Source of the DNA: Lachnospiraceae bacterium
Lineage (GTDB): Bacteria > Bacillota > Clostridia > Lachnospirales > Lachnospiraceae
Assembly (NCBI GenBank): GCA_017432565.1
Contig: JAFRIW010000044.1
Span: 1-64,000 of the forward strand
Direction of reading: 5' to 3'
DNA: 64,000 bases
Every line of letters starts with the position of its first letter. Position 1 is the stretch's first letter. Of this stretch, positions 7,998-19,708 are shown piece after piece. The notes beneath the pieces were generated by a model that saw only the letters and a list, made by a program, of their open reading frames with translations, was not told the DNA's origin and ran no database searches. Both the position numbers and the translations under genes were made by a program.

Positions 7998-8029
7998 ATG
8001 GATTTAACATTATCTGCAGATTTTAACTA

Positions 8030-9256
8030 TCAGAATTCGGTTCTCTCAAGCAGCTCTCTGTCCAGCTCGGACTGAACGCCGGCATTGAATTTGTTCAGGA
8101 ATTCATGAATTTTCTCAGTGGGTGTCGTCACATTGCTGATGGAAATATCATGGTTCAGGAAGTCGATGATATTGGCCAGATACTTCGTCATATCCGCGGA
8201 GGCGAACCACTCGCGTTCGAACAGTTCCGGCGGCTGATAAGTCAGATTCGTCGTGATAATCTTGTCAAAATCACCCTGCTCGTAAGCTTTGTCGAATATC
8301 TCCAGGCCGTCCGTGAACAGGCCGAAGGTCGTGCACAGGAACACCCGGCTTGCGCCGCGGGATTTAAGCTGACGCGAGGTGTCGAGGATGCTGCCGCCGG
8401 ACGATATCATATCGTCAATAATGACCACGTCCTTCCCGTCCAGATCCGAGCCCAGAAATTCATGAGCGACAATCGGATTCTTTCCGTTGACAATGCGGGT
8501 GTAGTCACGGCGCTTATAGAACATACCGGTATTGACGCCCAGTACGTTGGCAAAATACACCGCGCGGTCCAGTGCGCCTTCGTCGGGACTGATGACGACC
8601 ATGCGGTCTTTATCGATGATCAGGTTCGGATAAGCGTGAACCAGTGTGCGCAGGAACTGATAGGGTGTGGTGAAGTTGTCAAAATTGACCAGCGGCGCCA
8701 CATTCTGAATCCGGGGATCGTGTGCATCGAAGGTGATGAAGTTGTCGACGCCCATATCGACCAGTTCCTTGAGCATCAGAGCGCCGTCCATGGACTCGCG
8801 GCCGGTGCGGTGATGCTGACGGCCCTCATACAGGAAGGGCATGATGACATTCAGACGTCTCGCCTTACCGTTAATGGCGGCAATGACACGCTTGATATCC
8901 TGGAAATGATCATCCGGAGACATGTGATTGGTAAAGCCGTACAGCTCGTAGGTGAGCGAATAGTTGCAGACATCGGCGAGAATGAAAACATCCCGTCCGC
9001 GCGCCGTGCTGTTGATGACGGTTTTGGCTTCACCGGTGCCGAAGCGGATGCAGCTGAGGTCCATCAGATAGCTGTCTTTCACATAATCCTTGAAGGCGGG
9101 ATCACTTTTGATCTGGTTGTGCTCGGCCTTGCGGAATTCGGAAATATAATGATTGACGCGTGCTCCCATCGCCTGGGCGCTCGGCAGCACAGCGAGACAG
9201 AGCGGTGCGTGCGGAATCTGCCGCTCAAGCTGCTCATGAAGCTGAATATCTGGCAT
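8030..9256 (-). CDS. prs: Ribose-phosphate pyrophosphokinase (PRPP synthetase)
   Basis: Makes PRPP from ribose-5-phosphate and ATP, the precursor for nucleotides, histidine and tryptophan; the his genes later in the window depend on it. The flexible-loop region TARGRDVFILAD (about 84-95) and the PRPP-binding loop VVIIDDMISSGGSI (about 281-294) are visible. At 408 residues it is some 90 longer than the classical enzyme, with the extra length at both ends and in inserted loops. This long form I associate with Lachnospiraceae. AAAGGAG precedes the ATG. Confidence 0.92.
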   Translation of the reverse strand: MPDIQLHEQLERQIPHAPLCLAVLPSAQAMGARVNHYISEFRKAEHNQIKSDPAFKDYVKDSYLMDLSCIRFGTGEAKTVINSTARGRDVFILADVCNYSLTYELYGFTNHMSPDDHFQDIKRVIAAINGKARRLNVIMPFLYEGRQHHRTGRESMDGALMLKELVDMGVDNFITFDAHDPRIQNVAPLVNFDNFTTPYQFLRTLVHAYPNLIIDKDRMVVISPDEGALDRAVYFANVLGVNTGMFYKRRDYTRIVNGKNPIVAHEFLGSDLDGKDVVIIDDMISSGGSILDTSRQLKSRGASRVFLCTTFGLFTDGLEIFDKAYEQGDFDKIITTNLTYQPPELFEREWFASADMTKYLANIIDFLNHDISISNVTTPTEKIHEFLNKFNAGVQSELDRELLERTEF

Positions 9257-9308
9257 GGAATTTTCTCCTTTATTTCACTGAATGCCTGAACGATATATTG
9301 GCTTTTAT

Positions 9309-9337
9309 ATTTTAACCGACCCAATATGGGAGAGCAA
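9309..9337 (-). promoter_or_regulatory. Promoter for prs
   Basis: On the - strand, TTGCTC (9337-9332) and TAAAAT (9314-9309) are 17 bases apart, about 53 bases before the prs start. The spacer contains the small inverted repeat CCCATATTGGG, which could be an operator, though no regulator is identified. Confidence 0.55.
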
Positions 9338-9345
9338 GGGTCACT

Positions 9346-9373
9346 TTACTTTGTGGCCCGCGGGAAGTAAAAT
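9346..9373 (+). promoter_or_regulatory. Possible promoter for der
   Basis: TTACTT (9346-9351), 16-base spacer, TAAAAT (9368-9373), 45 bases before der. The -35 box is poor, so this is tentative. It would be divergent from the prs promoter in the same 161-base gap. Confidence 0.4.
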
Positions 9374-9417
9374 AAGCTTTAATTGTTTTACAGATTCAAC
9401 AGGAGGAACAGTACGGA

Positions 9418-10752
9418 ATGAAAAAGCGCAAGCCGATTGTCGCGATCGTCGGAAGACCCAACGTCGGTAAATCTACATTATTCAATGCGCTGGCAGGTGA
9501 GAGAATCTCGATTGTCAAGGATACACCCGGCGTCACGCGGGACCGGATTTATGCGGACTGCAGCTGGCTGGACCGGGAGTTTACGCTGATTGATACCGGC
9601 GGAATCGAGCCGGATTCGAAGGACGTGATCCTGAGTCAGATGCGTGAGCAGGCTCAGATTGCCATTGATCTGGCGGATGTGATCCTGTTCATGGTCGATG
9701 TGAAGCAGGGGCTCGTGGATGCGGATGACAAGGTCTGCAACATGCTCCGCCGCAGCCGCAAGCCTGTGCTGCTGGTGGTCAACAAGGTGGATAATTATCA
9801 GAAGATGCTGCCGGATGTCTACGAGTTCTATAATCTCGGCATCGGAGAGCCCTATCCGGTTTCATCCGCCAACAAACAGGGGCTGGGAGATCTGCTGGAC
9901 GAGGTGATCGCGCATTTCCCCGAAAACACCGGTGAAGAGGAAGACGAAGAGGCCGTCCGTATTGCAATTGTCGGAAAGCCGAATGTCGGCAAATCTTCCA
10001 TTATCAACCGCCTGATCGGCGAGAACCGCGTCATTGTCTCGGATATTGCGGGAACCACGCGGGACGCGATCGATACAAAGGTGCGGCACAACGGACAGGA
10101 TTATATTTTTATTGATACCGCGGGACTGCGGCGCAGCAGCAAAATCAAAGAGGACCTGGAGTATTACATGAAGCTGCGGGCTGTCGGCGCCGTGGAGCGG
10201 GCGGACATCACACTGCTTGTCATTGACGCGTCCGAGGGCATCACGGAGCAGGACGCCAAGATTGCCGGCATTGCGCATGATGAGGGCAAGCCGGTCATCG
10301 TGGTGGTCAACAAGTGGGATCTGGTGGAGAAAGACAATCACACCGTAAAAGAATTTACGGACAAAATACGGTCCACGCTCTCATTTCTTTCCTATGCGGA
10401 AATCGTGTTCATTTCCGCTCAGACGGGACAGCGCCTCGGCAGGCTCTACGATGAGATTGACCTGGTCTGGCAGAATATGAATCTGCGGATTCAGACAGGC
10501 GTTCTCAACGAGATTATCAACGAGGCCTGCGTCATGGTACAGCCGCCGTCCGACAAAGGAAAGATGCTGAAGATCTATTACAGCACGCAGGCGGGTGTAA
10601 AGCCGCCGATGTTCGTACTTTTTGTCAATGATAAAGAACTGATGCATTTCTCCTACCTGCGCTATCTGGAGAATCAGATCCGGGAAGCCTTCGGTTTCAA
10701 GGGAACACCGATCCGCTTCACCGTCAGAGAGCGCGGAGAAAAGAATAATTGA
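9418..10752 (+). CDS. der: Ribosome-assembly GTPase Der (EngA)
   Basis: An essential GTPase with two tandem G domains that acts in 50S assembly. Both P-loops are clear: GRPNVGKSTL (about 12-21) and GKPNVGKSSI (about 184-193); NKVD and NKWD boxes serve the two domains, and DTGG/DTAG switch motifs are present. The C-terminal KH-like domain (about 350-444) ends in FTVRERGEKNN. Length of 444 residues is typical. It is followed at once by plsY and gpsA, a frequent Bacillota arrangement. Confidence 0.97.
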   Translation: MKKRKPIVAIVGRPNVGKSTLFNALAGERISIVKDTPGVTRDRIYADCSWLDREFTLIDTGGIEPDSKDVILSQMREQAQIAIDLADVILFMVDVKQGLVDADDKVCNMLRRSRKPVLLVVNKVDNYQKMLPDVYEFYNLGIGEPYPVSSANKQGLGDLLDEVIAHFPENTGEEEDEEAVRIAIVGKPNVGKSSIINRLIGENRVIVSDIAGTTRDAIDTKVRHNGQDYIFIDTAGLRRSSKIKEDLEYYMKLRAVGAVERADITLLVIDASEGITEQDAKIAGIAHDEGKPVIVVVNKWDLVEKDNHTVKEFTDKIRSTLSFLSYAEIVFISAQTGQRLGRLYDEIDLVWQNMNLRIQTGVLNEIINEACVMVQPPSDKGKMLKIYYSTQAGVKPPMFVLFVNDKELMHFSYLRYLENQIREAFGFKGTPIRFTVRERGEKNN

Positions 10753-10778
10753 TGATATACAGAGGGACAGCAGAGATT

Positions 10779-11426
10779 ATGCTTCGAATTATCTGTTTAT
10801 TGATTGGTTATATTTTCGGGAACTTTCAGACGGCTTATCTGGTCGGAAAGAAACAGGGGATCGACATCCGGGATCACGGCAGCGGCAACTCCGGCACGAC
10901 GAACGCCCTGCGCGTGATGGGTTCCAAAGCAGGGGTGATTGTTTTTGCCGGCGACATGCTCAAATGCCTGATCGCCGTCCTGATCATCACCGGTCTGTTC
11001 GGGAAGAGTCACCCGGAGATCATCTACCTTCTGAAGCTATATGGCTTTCTGGGCTGTGTCCTGGGGCATGATTTTCCGTTTTTCATGCATTTCAGGGGCG
11101 GAAAGGGCGTCGCTTCGGCGGCAGGCTTTGTCCTGGGCTTTCACTGGACATTTGTGCCGGTCGCGCTTATCATGTTCCTTGTGCCGTTTGCGCTCACCAG
11201 CTATGTCTCCCTCGGCTCGATTCTGTTTTATATCAGCCTGCTGGTTCAGATGATCATTGAGGGACAGAAAGGCTTTTTCGCGCCGGCATCCCAGGCAGTC
11301 CTTTATGAAATGTACGCGATTCAGGCCGTGCTGACGGCGATGGCACTGTGGCAGCACCGGGAGAATATCAGACGGCTGATCAAGGGCGAGGAGAATAAAA
11401 CGATATTATGGCAGAAATCGGAGTAA
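10779..11426 (+). CDS. plsY: Glycerol-3-phosphate acyltransferase PlsY
   Basis: An integral membrane enzyme that transfers acyl groups from acyl-phosphate to glycerol-3-phosphate, the first step of phospholipid synthesis. The three PlsY motifs are visible: GSGNSGTTNALR (about 35-46), HFRGGKGVASAAG (about 104-116) and a C-terminal QHRENIRRLIKGEE. Five or so membrane helices fit the 215 residues. ATG 10779 is chosen over an upstream TTG/ATG because of AGAGGGA 11 bases before it. It overlaps gpsA, which makes its substrate. Confidence 0.95.
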   Translation: MLRIICLLIGYIFGNFQTAYLVGKKQGIDIRDHGSGNSGTTNALRVMGSKAGVIVFAGDMLKCLIAVLIITGLFGKSHPEIIYLLKLYGFLGCVLGHDFPFFMHFRGGKGVASAAGFVLGFHWTFVPVALIMFLVPFALTSYVSLGSILFYISLLVQMIIEGQKGFFAPASQAVLYEMYAIQAVLTAMALWQHRENIRRLIKGEENKTILWQKSE

Positions 11427-12421
11427 TCGGCGCAGGCAGCTGGGGAACAGCTCTTTCCGCACACCTTGGGCGCTGCGGTCATGATGTAAAGGTCTGGTCC
11501 ATAGATCCTGCGGAAGTGGACATGCTGAATCAGGAACACGAGCAGAAGGTAAAGCTGCCCGGCGTCATCCTGCCGGAAAATGTCAGCGCCTCGGGAGATC
11601 TTTCCGAAGTGATGCAGGGACGCGGCATCCTGGTGCTGGTCGTACCGTCGCCCTTTGTGCGCAGCACGGCTGCCAGGATGGCCCCTTTCTATGAGGAAGG
11701 ACAGCTGATCGTCTCCGCGGCAAAGGGAATCGAGGAAAACACGCTGCTGACGCTCTCTGAGATTATTCAGCAGGAGATCTCCGGAGCCAGGGTCAGCGTT
11801 CTGTGCGGACCGACGCACGCAGAGGAAGTCGGAATGGGACTGCCGACCGCGATTGTCGCGGGCGCTGCGACACAGGAAGAAGCCCGGCTGGTGCAGGATA
11901 CCTTCATGAGTCCGGAATTCCGTGTCTATACCAGCCCGGATCTGCTCGGCATGCAGATCGGCGCCGCCCTGAAGAACGTGATTGCGCTGGCGGCCGGTGT
12001 GGCGGATGGACTCGGGTACGGAGATAATACAAAGGCAGCGCTGATTACCCGCGGCATCGCCGAGATGACGCGGCTGGGATGTGCGATGGGCGGCCGCGCG
12101 GAGACTTTTGCAGGGCTGACCGGGATCGGCGATCTGATTGTGACATGTGCCTCCATGCACTCAAGGAACCGCAGGGCGGGCATCCTGATCGGACAGGGGA
12201 AGACAGCGGACGAGGCCATGCGGGAGGTTCAGCAGGTTGTGGAAGGCGTCTATTCCGCCCGGGCAGCAAAGCAGCTCGCCGCAAAATATCAGGTGGAAGT
12301 ACCGATTATCGATCAGGTCTGTGCCGTGCTTTTTGAGGGTAAGGATCCGGCGGAAGCCGTGCGTGATCTGATGATCAGGGATAAAAAAGTAGAAATCAAT
12401 TCACTGGACTGGAGCAGGTAA
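11408..12421 (+). CDS. gpsA: NAD(P)+-dependent glycerol-3-phosphate dehydrogenase
   Basis: Reduces dihydroxyacetone phosphate to sn-glycerol-3-phosphate for phospholipid synthesis. The 337-residue cytoplasmic protein has the nucleotide-binding GAGSWGTALS (about 7-16), CGPTHAEEV (about 137-145), the catalytic-lysine segment ALKNVIALAAGVADGLG (about 191-207) and the GLTGIGDL substrate loop. It overlaps plsY by 19 bases, and the pair forms the entry step to membrane lipid. Confidence 0.97.
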   Translation: MAEIGVIGAGSWGTALSAHLGRCGHDVKVWSIDPAEVDMLNQEHEQKVKLPGVILPENVSASGDLSEVMQGRGILVLVVPSPFVRSTAARMAPFYEEGQLIVSAAKGIEENTLLTLSEIIQQEISGARVSVLCGPTHAEEVGMGLPTAIVAGAATQEEARLVQDTFMSPEFRVYTSPDLLGMQIGAALKNVIALAAGVADGLGYGDNTKAALITRGIAEMTRLGCAMGGRAETFAGLTGIGDLIVTCASMHSRNRRAGILIGQGKTADEAMREVQQVVEGVYSARAAKQLAAKYQVEVPIIDQVCAVLFEGKDPAEAVRDLMIRDKKVEINSLDWSR

Positions 12422-12424
12422 AAT

Positions 12425-13663
12425 ATGGAAGCAAACATGACAATTTTTGATGAACTCAATGCAAGAGGGCTGCTCGCGCAGCTGACAGACGAAGCGGAGA
12501 TCAGAGATCTGGTCAACAACGGGAAGGCGACCTTCTACATCGGCTTCGACCCGACAGCAGATTCTCTCCATGTCGGACATTTCATGGCACTACTGCTCAT
12601 GAAGCGTCTGCAGGAGGCGGGCAACCGCCCGATCGCGCTGGTCGGCGGCGGAACCGGTATGATCGGCGATCCTTCCGGCCGGACAGACATGCGCACGATG
12701 ATGACGGTGGAAACCATCGATCACAACTGCGAGTGTTTCAAAAAGCAGATGAGCCGCTTCATCGAATTCGGCGAAGACAAAGCCCTGATGGTGAACAATG
12801 CGGACTGGCTGCGGGACCTGAACTACATCGAGTTCATCCGCGATATCGGCGCGCATTTTTCCGTCAACAACATGCTCCGTGCCAAGTGCTATGAGCAGCG
12901 CATGGAGAAGGGCCTTTCCTTCCTGGAATTCAATTACATGATTATGCAGGCCTATGATTTCCTGCAGCTGTATGAGCGCGTCGGCTGCAACATGCAGTTC
13001 GGCGGCGACGACCAGTGGAGCAACATGCTGGCCGGCACCGAGCTCATCCGCAAAAAGCTCGGCAAGGATGCCTATGCCATGACCATTCAGCTGCTGCTGA
13101 ATTCGGAAGGCAAAAAGATGGGCAAAACCGCAAAGGGTGCAGTCTGGCTTGATCCGGACAAGACAACACCCTATGACTTCTACCAGTACTGGCGCAACGT
13201 CGGCGATCAGGACGTTCTCAAATGCCTGCGCATGATGACCTTCCTGCCGCTCGCCCAGATCGACGAGATGGACAAGTGGGAAGGCGCGAAGCTGAATGAG
13301 GCCAAGGAAATTCTGGCCTGGGAGCTGACCAGCCTTGTACACGGTGAGGATGAGGCAAAGAAGGCCAAAGCCGGCGCACAGGCGCTGTTCGGCGGCGCCG
13401 GGGATGCCGCCCAGATTCCGGAAGAGACTGTTTCGGACGCTGACTTCAGAGAAGACGGCACAATCGACATTCTCGCCGTTCTGGTGGCGGCACATCTGTG
13501 CCCGACCCGCTCCGAGGCGCGCAGAGCCGTCGAGCAGGGAGGCGTCACGGTTGAGGATGAGAAGGTGACAGACTTCCGGAAGACCTACACGAAGGAAGAT
13601 CTGAAGGACGGTGTGCTGGTACGCCGCGGCAAAAAGTCATTCAAAAAAGTAAAATACCAGTAA
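12425..13663 (+). CDS. tyrS: Tyrosyl-tRNA synthetase
   Basis: Charges tRNA-Tyr. This is a class Ic synthetase of 412 residues with the HIGH-type motif as HVGHF (about 44-48), the tyrosine pocket segment [11 protein letters not shown], and a KMSKS-type loop read as KKMGKTAKG (about 230-238). A C-terminal S4-like RNA-binding domain covers about 345-412 ([15 protein letters not shown]). The gene starts 3 bases after gpsA. There is no T-box leader in front, unlike many Bacillota synthetase genes. Confidence 0.96.
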   Translation: MEANMTIFDELNARGLLAQLTDEAEIRDLVNNGKATFYIGFDPTADSLHVGHFMALLLMKRLQEAGNRPIALVGGGTGMIGDPSGRTDMRTMMTVETIDHNCECFKKQMSRFIEFGEDKALMVNNADWLRDLNYIEFIRDIGAHFSVNNMLRAKCYEQRMEKGLSFLEFNYMIMQAYDFLQLYERVGCNMQFGGDDQWSNMLAGTELIRKKLGKDAYAMTIQLLLNSEGKKMGKTAKGAVWLDPDKTTPYDFYQYWRNVGDQDVLKCLRMMTFLPLAQIDEMDKWEGAKLNEAKEILAWELTSLVHGEDEAKKAKAGAQALFGGAGDAAQIPEETVSDADFREDGTIDILAVLVAAHLCPTRSEARRAVEQGGVTVEDEKVTDFRKTYTKEDLKDGVLVRRGKKSFKKVKYQ

Positions 13664-13673
13664 TCAGCAGTAG

Positions 13674-13693
13674 CTGCGGGGCGTTCCCCGCAG
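13674..13693 (+). other. Perfect hairpin between tyrS and atpB
   Basis: CTGCGGGG (13674-13681), loop CGTT, CCCCGCAG (13686-13693): an 8-bp G/C-rich stem ending 19 bases before the atpB start. It lacks a T-run, so full termination is unlikely; it may be a processing or attenuation site at the front of the ATP synthase genes. Confidence 0.5.
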
Positions 13694-13712
13694 ACTCGGA
13701 AGGAGCTTTATC

Positions 13713-14402
13713 GTGAACGATCTTGCATCAAGACTTCTGGAAGAAATCACGGTACAGACAGCGTTTACACTGCGGATCGGCAGTCTGGAGATAGCGGTCG
13801 CGGAATCAACGGTGGTCATGTGGATCATCATAGGGGTTCTTGCGGCCCTTTCCCTGTTTTTTACCCATGATCTGAAGGTGAGAAATCCCTCCAGGCGGCA
13901 GCTGATGATCGAGAGCTTTGTCTCCTGGATCGACAAGTTCATCGACGGCATGCTCGGAGAAGAAGGCAGGCCTTATGCTACCTATATGGCCGTGGTCCTC
14001 ATCTATATCATGTTCGCCAACGCGATCGGTCTCTTCGGCATGAAGCCGCCGACCAAGGATCTGAACCAGACGGTCGCACTCGCGTTTATGAGCATTGTTC
14101 TGGTGGAAGCCGCAGGCATCCGCAAAAAAGGCGTAAAGGGGTGGCTGAAAAGCTTCTCGGAGCCCGTGGCGGCTGTCACACCGATCAATATCCTGGAGCT
14201 GGTGATTCGTCCGCTTTCCCTGTGCATGCGTCTTTTCGGCAATGTCCTGGGCGCATATATCATTATGGAACTGATCAAAATGGTGATCCCGGTGGTGATT
14301 CCGCTGGCACTGAGCTTTTATTTTGATCTTTTTGACGGAGCAATACAGGCGTACGTCTTTGTCTTCCTGACCTGCCTGTATATCAAAGAGGCCGTGGAAT
14401 AA
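13713..14402 (+). CDS. atpB: ATP synthase F0 subunit a
   Basis: The membrane stator subunit that carries the half-channels for ion flow past the c-ring. The 229 residues have about five membrane segments; the essential arginine lies in PLSLCMRLFGNVLGAYI (about 166-182), and a polar motif NAIGLFGMKPPT sits near 100-115. GTG is the start codon, preceded by GGAAGGAGC. It opens the operon a-c-b-(delta/alpha)-gamma-beta-epsilon; no atpI gene is in front. Confidence 0.95.
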   Translation: MNDLASRLLEEITVQTAFTLRIGSLEIAVAESTVVMWIIIGVLAALSLFFTHDLKVRNPSRRQLMIESFVSWIDKFIDGMLGEEGRPYATYMAVVLIYIMFANAIGLFGMKPPTKDLNQTVALAFMSIVLVEAAGIRKKGVKGWLKSFSEPVAAVTPINILELVIRPLSLCMRLFGNVLGAYIIMELIKMVIPVVIPLALSFYFDLFDGAIQAYVFVFLTCLYIKEAVE

Positions 14403-14434
14403 GCGGCCGCGAACAATTTAAGGAGGTAATGCAA

Positions 14435-14656
14435 ATGGGCACAACAGCAATCGGAGCGGCAATCTGCGCAATTTCCTGCATGGCTGCCGGTCTCTCGATC
14501 GGCAACGCTACCGGAAAGGCAACGGATGCAGTGGCAAGACAGCCGGAGGCGGACGGAAAGGTGATGCGTATCCTGGTTCTCGGCTGCGCACTTGCGGAGG
14601 CAACGGCAATCTACGGATTTGTTCTCGGAATCCTGATTATTTTCTTCCTGGGATAA
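14435..14656 (+). CDS. atpE: ATP synthase F0 subunit c
   Basis: The ring-forming proteolipid, 73 residues in two membrane helices joined by the polar loop AVARQPEADGKV. The ion-carrying glutamate is in ALAEATAIYGFVL in helix 2. I chose the second ATG (14435), eight bases after AAGGAGG, over one at 14429 that is too close. Compared with the Ilyobacter Na+ ring, the helix-1 glutamine aligns with isoleucine and the serine after the glutamate is alanine, while the later Thr and Tyr are kept. This argues for proton coupling, as inference. Confidence 0.94.
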   Translation: MGTTAIGAAICAISCMAAGLSIGNATGKATDAVARQPEADGKVMRILVLGCALAEATAIYGFVLGILIIFFLG

Positions 14657-14662
14657 AAAATT

Positions 14663-15190
14663 ATGCTGCGTTTTGATATTAATTTTGTTTTTACCATTAT
14701 CAATCTGCTGATCCTGTATTTTCTGCTCAGGAAGTTTCTGTTCGGGCGTGTCCGCGACGTGATGGATAAGCGCGCGCAGGAAGTGGAGAATTCCTTTGAG
14801 GATGCCCGGAAAGCCCGGGAAGAAGCGGATGCCGTGAAGGCGGAATACGAGGCGGCGGCCGGTGCGGCGAAGGAAGAGTCCGAACAGGAAGCAGCCAGGA
14901 TCCGCTCCGAAGCGGATCAGGAAAGAGAAAAGATCCTGGTGAAAGCCCGCGAAGAAGCGGAGAAAATTGTCCTGGAAGCCGGTCAGAAAGCTGACAGACT
15001 GCGCGAGGACAAGCTCCGGAGCGCAGGAGATGAACTGGCGGATCTGGTCGCTGAGGCGGCGGATAAGCTGGATGCTGCCGAGGGCAAATACAGCACGGAA
15101 GACAACCGGAGACTGTTTGACGCGTTTCTGGATCAGGCCGTGCAGAAGGATCAGGGCAGGAGCCCTTCGCAGACAGGAAATGCAGAATGA
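14663..15190 (+). CDS. atpF: ATP synthase F0 subunit b
   Basis: The peripheral-stalk subunit of 175 residues. One N-terminal membrane helix (about 8-27) is followed by a long charged helix of E/A/K/R-rich heptads that would dimerise. Its C-terminal end normally meets the delta C-terminal domain. The stop codon overlaps the ATG of the next gene (ATGA), so the b chain and the delta-alpha fusion are translationally coupled. There is only one b gene, so a homodimer is expected. Confidence 0.94.
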   Translation: MLRFDINFVFTIINLLILYFLLRKFLFGRVRDVMDKRAQEVENSFEDARKAREEADAVKAEYEAAAGAAKEESEQEAARIRSEADQEREKILVKAREEAEKIVLEAGQKADRLREDKLRSAGDELADLVAEAADKLDAAEGKYSTEDNRRLFDAFLDQAVQKDQGRSPSQTGNAE

Positions 15191-16945
15191 GTAAACAGAC
15201 CACAGATAAACTGAATCAGACGGGACAGACCGCCTTCCTTTACTGTGTCACACCGCCTACAGCCGAGCAGGAAAAACGTTTCCTTTCTTTTCTGCGCGAT
15301 CAGAAGGGATGGACTGAGCCTTCTCTGGAGATCCGCATTGACGAAAACCTGGAGAGCGGCTTTATTCTGGAAGTGGGAGATGAACTCTACGACTGGAGCA
15401 GTGCGGGCAGAAGTGCCCAGCTGCGTGAGCAGCTCGGACAGGATCTGCACGGAGCGGAGAATTCTTTTGACCGGTACATCTCAGTCCTGAAGGAAAATGT
15501 TCAGCATTTTGAGCTTGCGGCTGTCACCATGGAGGCCGGACATGTGCTTTCAGTGGGCGACGGTATTGCCTGGATCGACGGCATGCGCCATGTCATGTAT
15601 GGCGAAATTGTCGTTTTTGAGGACGGCTCAAAAGGAATGGTGCTGAGCATTGAAGAGGATCAGGCCGGCGTCATTCTGTTCGGAGATGACCGTGAGATCA
15701 GTCAGGGTACCCGCGCTGTCCGGTCCGGAAAAATGGCCGGTATTTCGGTGGGCGAAGACAGCCTCGGACGCGTTCTTGACGCGCTGGGCTCGCCGCTGGA
15801 CGGCAGGAAGGCCCCGGAGGCGGCTGCCTATTATCCGGTGGAGAGACCGGCCCCCGGCATTATTGACAGAGTGCCGGTGGACACGCCGCTGCAGACCGGA
15901 ATTCTTGCGATCGATGCGATGTTCCCGATCGGAAGAGGCCAGCGTGAGCTGATTATCGGAGACCGTCAGACCGGCAAAACCTCGATCGCGCTCGATACTA
16001 TCCTGAACCAGAAAGGCAAGGACTGCCTGTGCATCTATGTGGCCATCGGACAGAAGGCTTCCACAGTCGCGTCCCTGGTAAATACGCTGGAAAAGAACGA
16101 CGCAATGTCCTATACGACAGTGATCTGCGCGACCGCCGCGGATCCGGCGCCGCTGCAGTATCTGGCCCCTTACGCAGGCTGTGCACTGGCGGAGTATTTC
16201 ATGGACAAGGGGCGGGATGTCCTGATTATCTATGACGATCTCTCCAAGCACGCCGTGGCTTACCGGGCACTGTCCCTTCTGCTGGGAAGATCTCCGGGAC
16301 GTGAAGCCTATCCGGGCGACGTCTTTTATCTGCACTCCAGACTTCTGGAGCGCTCCAGTCACTTAAGCCCGGAACTGGGCGGCGGTTCGATCACGGCACT
16401 TCCCGTCGTAGAGACGCTGGACGGAGACGTGTCCGCCTATATTCCCACCAACGTGATCTCCATCACCGACGGACAGATTTTCCTGGAGAATGATCTGTTT
16501 TTCGAAGGACAGCGTCCGGCCGTCAACGTCGGACTGTCAGTGTCGCGTGTGGGCGGCGCAGCCCAGACGAAGGCAATGAAGAAAGCCACGGGGAGTCTTC
16601 GGATTGACCTGGCTCAGTATCGCGAAATGGCTGTCTTTACGCAGTTTTCTTCCGATCTGGACGAAATGACCCTGAATCAGCTGAAGCAGGGCAAAATCCT
16701 GATGGAGCTCTTAAAGCAGCCGCTGGCTCACCCTCTTCAGATGGTGGATCAGGTTATCCTCCTGACGGCGGCAGTCGGCAGAAAGATGATCAATGTTCCT
16801 CCGAAGAAGATGCGCGAATTTAAACCGGAGCTCCTTAAATACATCCGGGAGAATGCCCCGGAGCTTGTAAAGAGAATCGAAACCTCCCAGGATCTGACAG
16901 AGCGGGACCGGGATCAGATCCTGTCGTTAGCGGAGCAGTTTGCCT

Positions 16946-16962
<17 letters not shown>
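15187..16962 (+). CDS. atpA: ATP synthase delta C-domain/alpha subunit fusion
   Basis: A 591-residue alpha subunit with an extra N-terminal domain. Residues about 15-83 match the C-terminal domain of delta (OSCP), including IDENLESGFILEVGD (51-65) and the D.S...L..L helix that follows. The alpha part starts near residue 93 with its usual N-terminal helix, then LSVGDGIA, Walker A GDRQTGKTS (258-266) and the arginine-finger segment SVSRVGGAAQ. Walker A is offset by about 89 residues from a normal alpha. Delta's N-terminal six-helix domain is absent, and no atpH exists in the operon. The frame is open throughout; the start overlaps atpF by ATGA. Confidence 0.93.
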
Positions 16963-19260
<2,298 letters not shown>

Positions 19261-19291
19261 GACGGGCGGTGCCCGGAAGAGGAACGCAGAA

Positions 19292-19708
19292 TTGGCGGCA
19301 AGTACATTCAGCCTGAAAATCATTGCGACAAATAAGATTTATTACGACGGGCGTGCCCAGTCGCTGGTCATTCCGACCATCACCGGGCAGCGCGGTATCC
19401 TGCCGCACCACGAGGAAATGATCTGTGCCATTGACATGGGGGTGCTGCAATTCCTGAAGCCGGACGGAGAAAGAGAGGAAATCCTGGTCGGCGCGGGTTC
19501 ACTGCAGATCGCCAATAACCGGGTGATTGTGCTGGTGGATACGGCCGAGACGAGAGACGAAATCGACGTGCGCAGAGCTCAGGAGGCCGCCGACCGCGCC
19601 AGGGAGAGACTTCGGCAGAAGAAAAGCATTGAGGAATACCGCATGACGCAGGCAGCCCTCGCGAGGGCGCTTTCCAGACTGAAATTCAAGGGGAGATCGA
19701 TCGAATGA
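19292..19708 (+). CDS. atpC: ATP synthase F1 subunit epsilon
   Basis: A 138-residue epsilon subunit: an N-terminal beta-sandwich (about 5-88, with RGILPHHEEMICAID) that contacts gamma and the c-ring, and a C-terminal helical hairpin (about 90-138) that can inhibit ATP hydrolysis. The start is TTG, with GAGG before it. Its stop overlaps the ATG of the following lipoprotein gene, so the ATP synthase transcript continues past the last structural subunit. Confidence 0.93.
   Translation: MAASTFSLKIIATNKIYYDGRAQSLVIPTITGQRGILPHHEEMICAIDMGVLQFLKPDGEREEILVGAGSLQIANNRVIVLVDTAETRDEIDVRRAQEAADRARERLRQKKSIEEYRMTQAALARALSRLKFKGRSIE

Noticed and set aside
8105..9289. A 394-codon + strand frame opposite prs
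   Set aside because: The - strand protein has clear PRPP synthetase motifs and a promoter, terminator and ribosome-binding site.
15187..15470. The N-terminal extension of the alpha subunit as a mis-called start
   Set aside because: The extension matches the delta C-terminal domain, the ATG is coupled to atpF by ATGA, and no good internal start lies at the normal alpha N-terminus.
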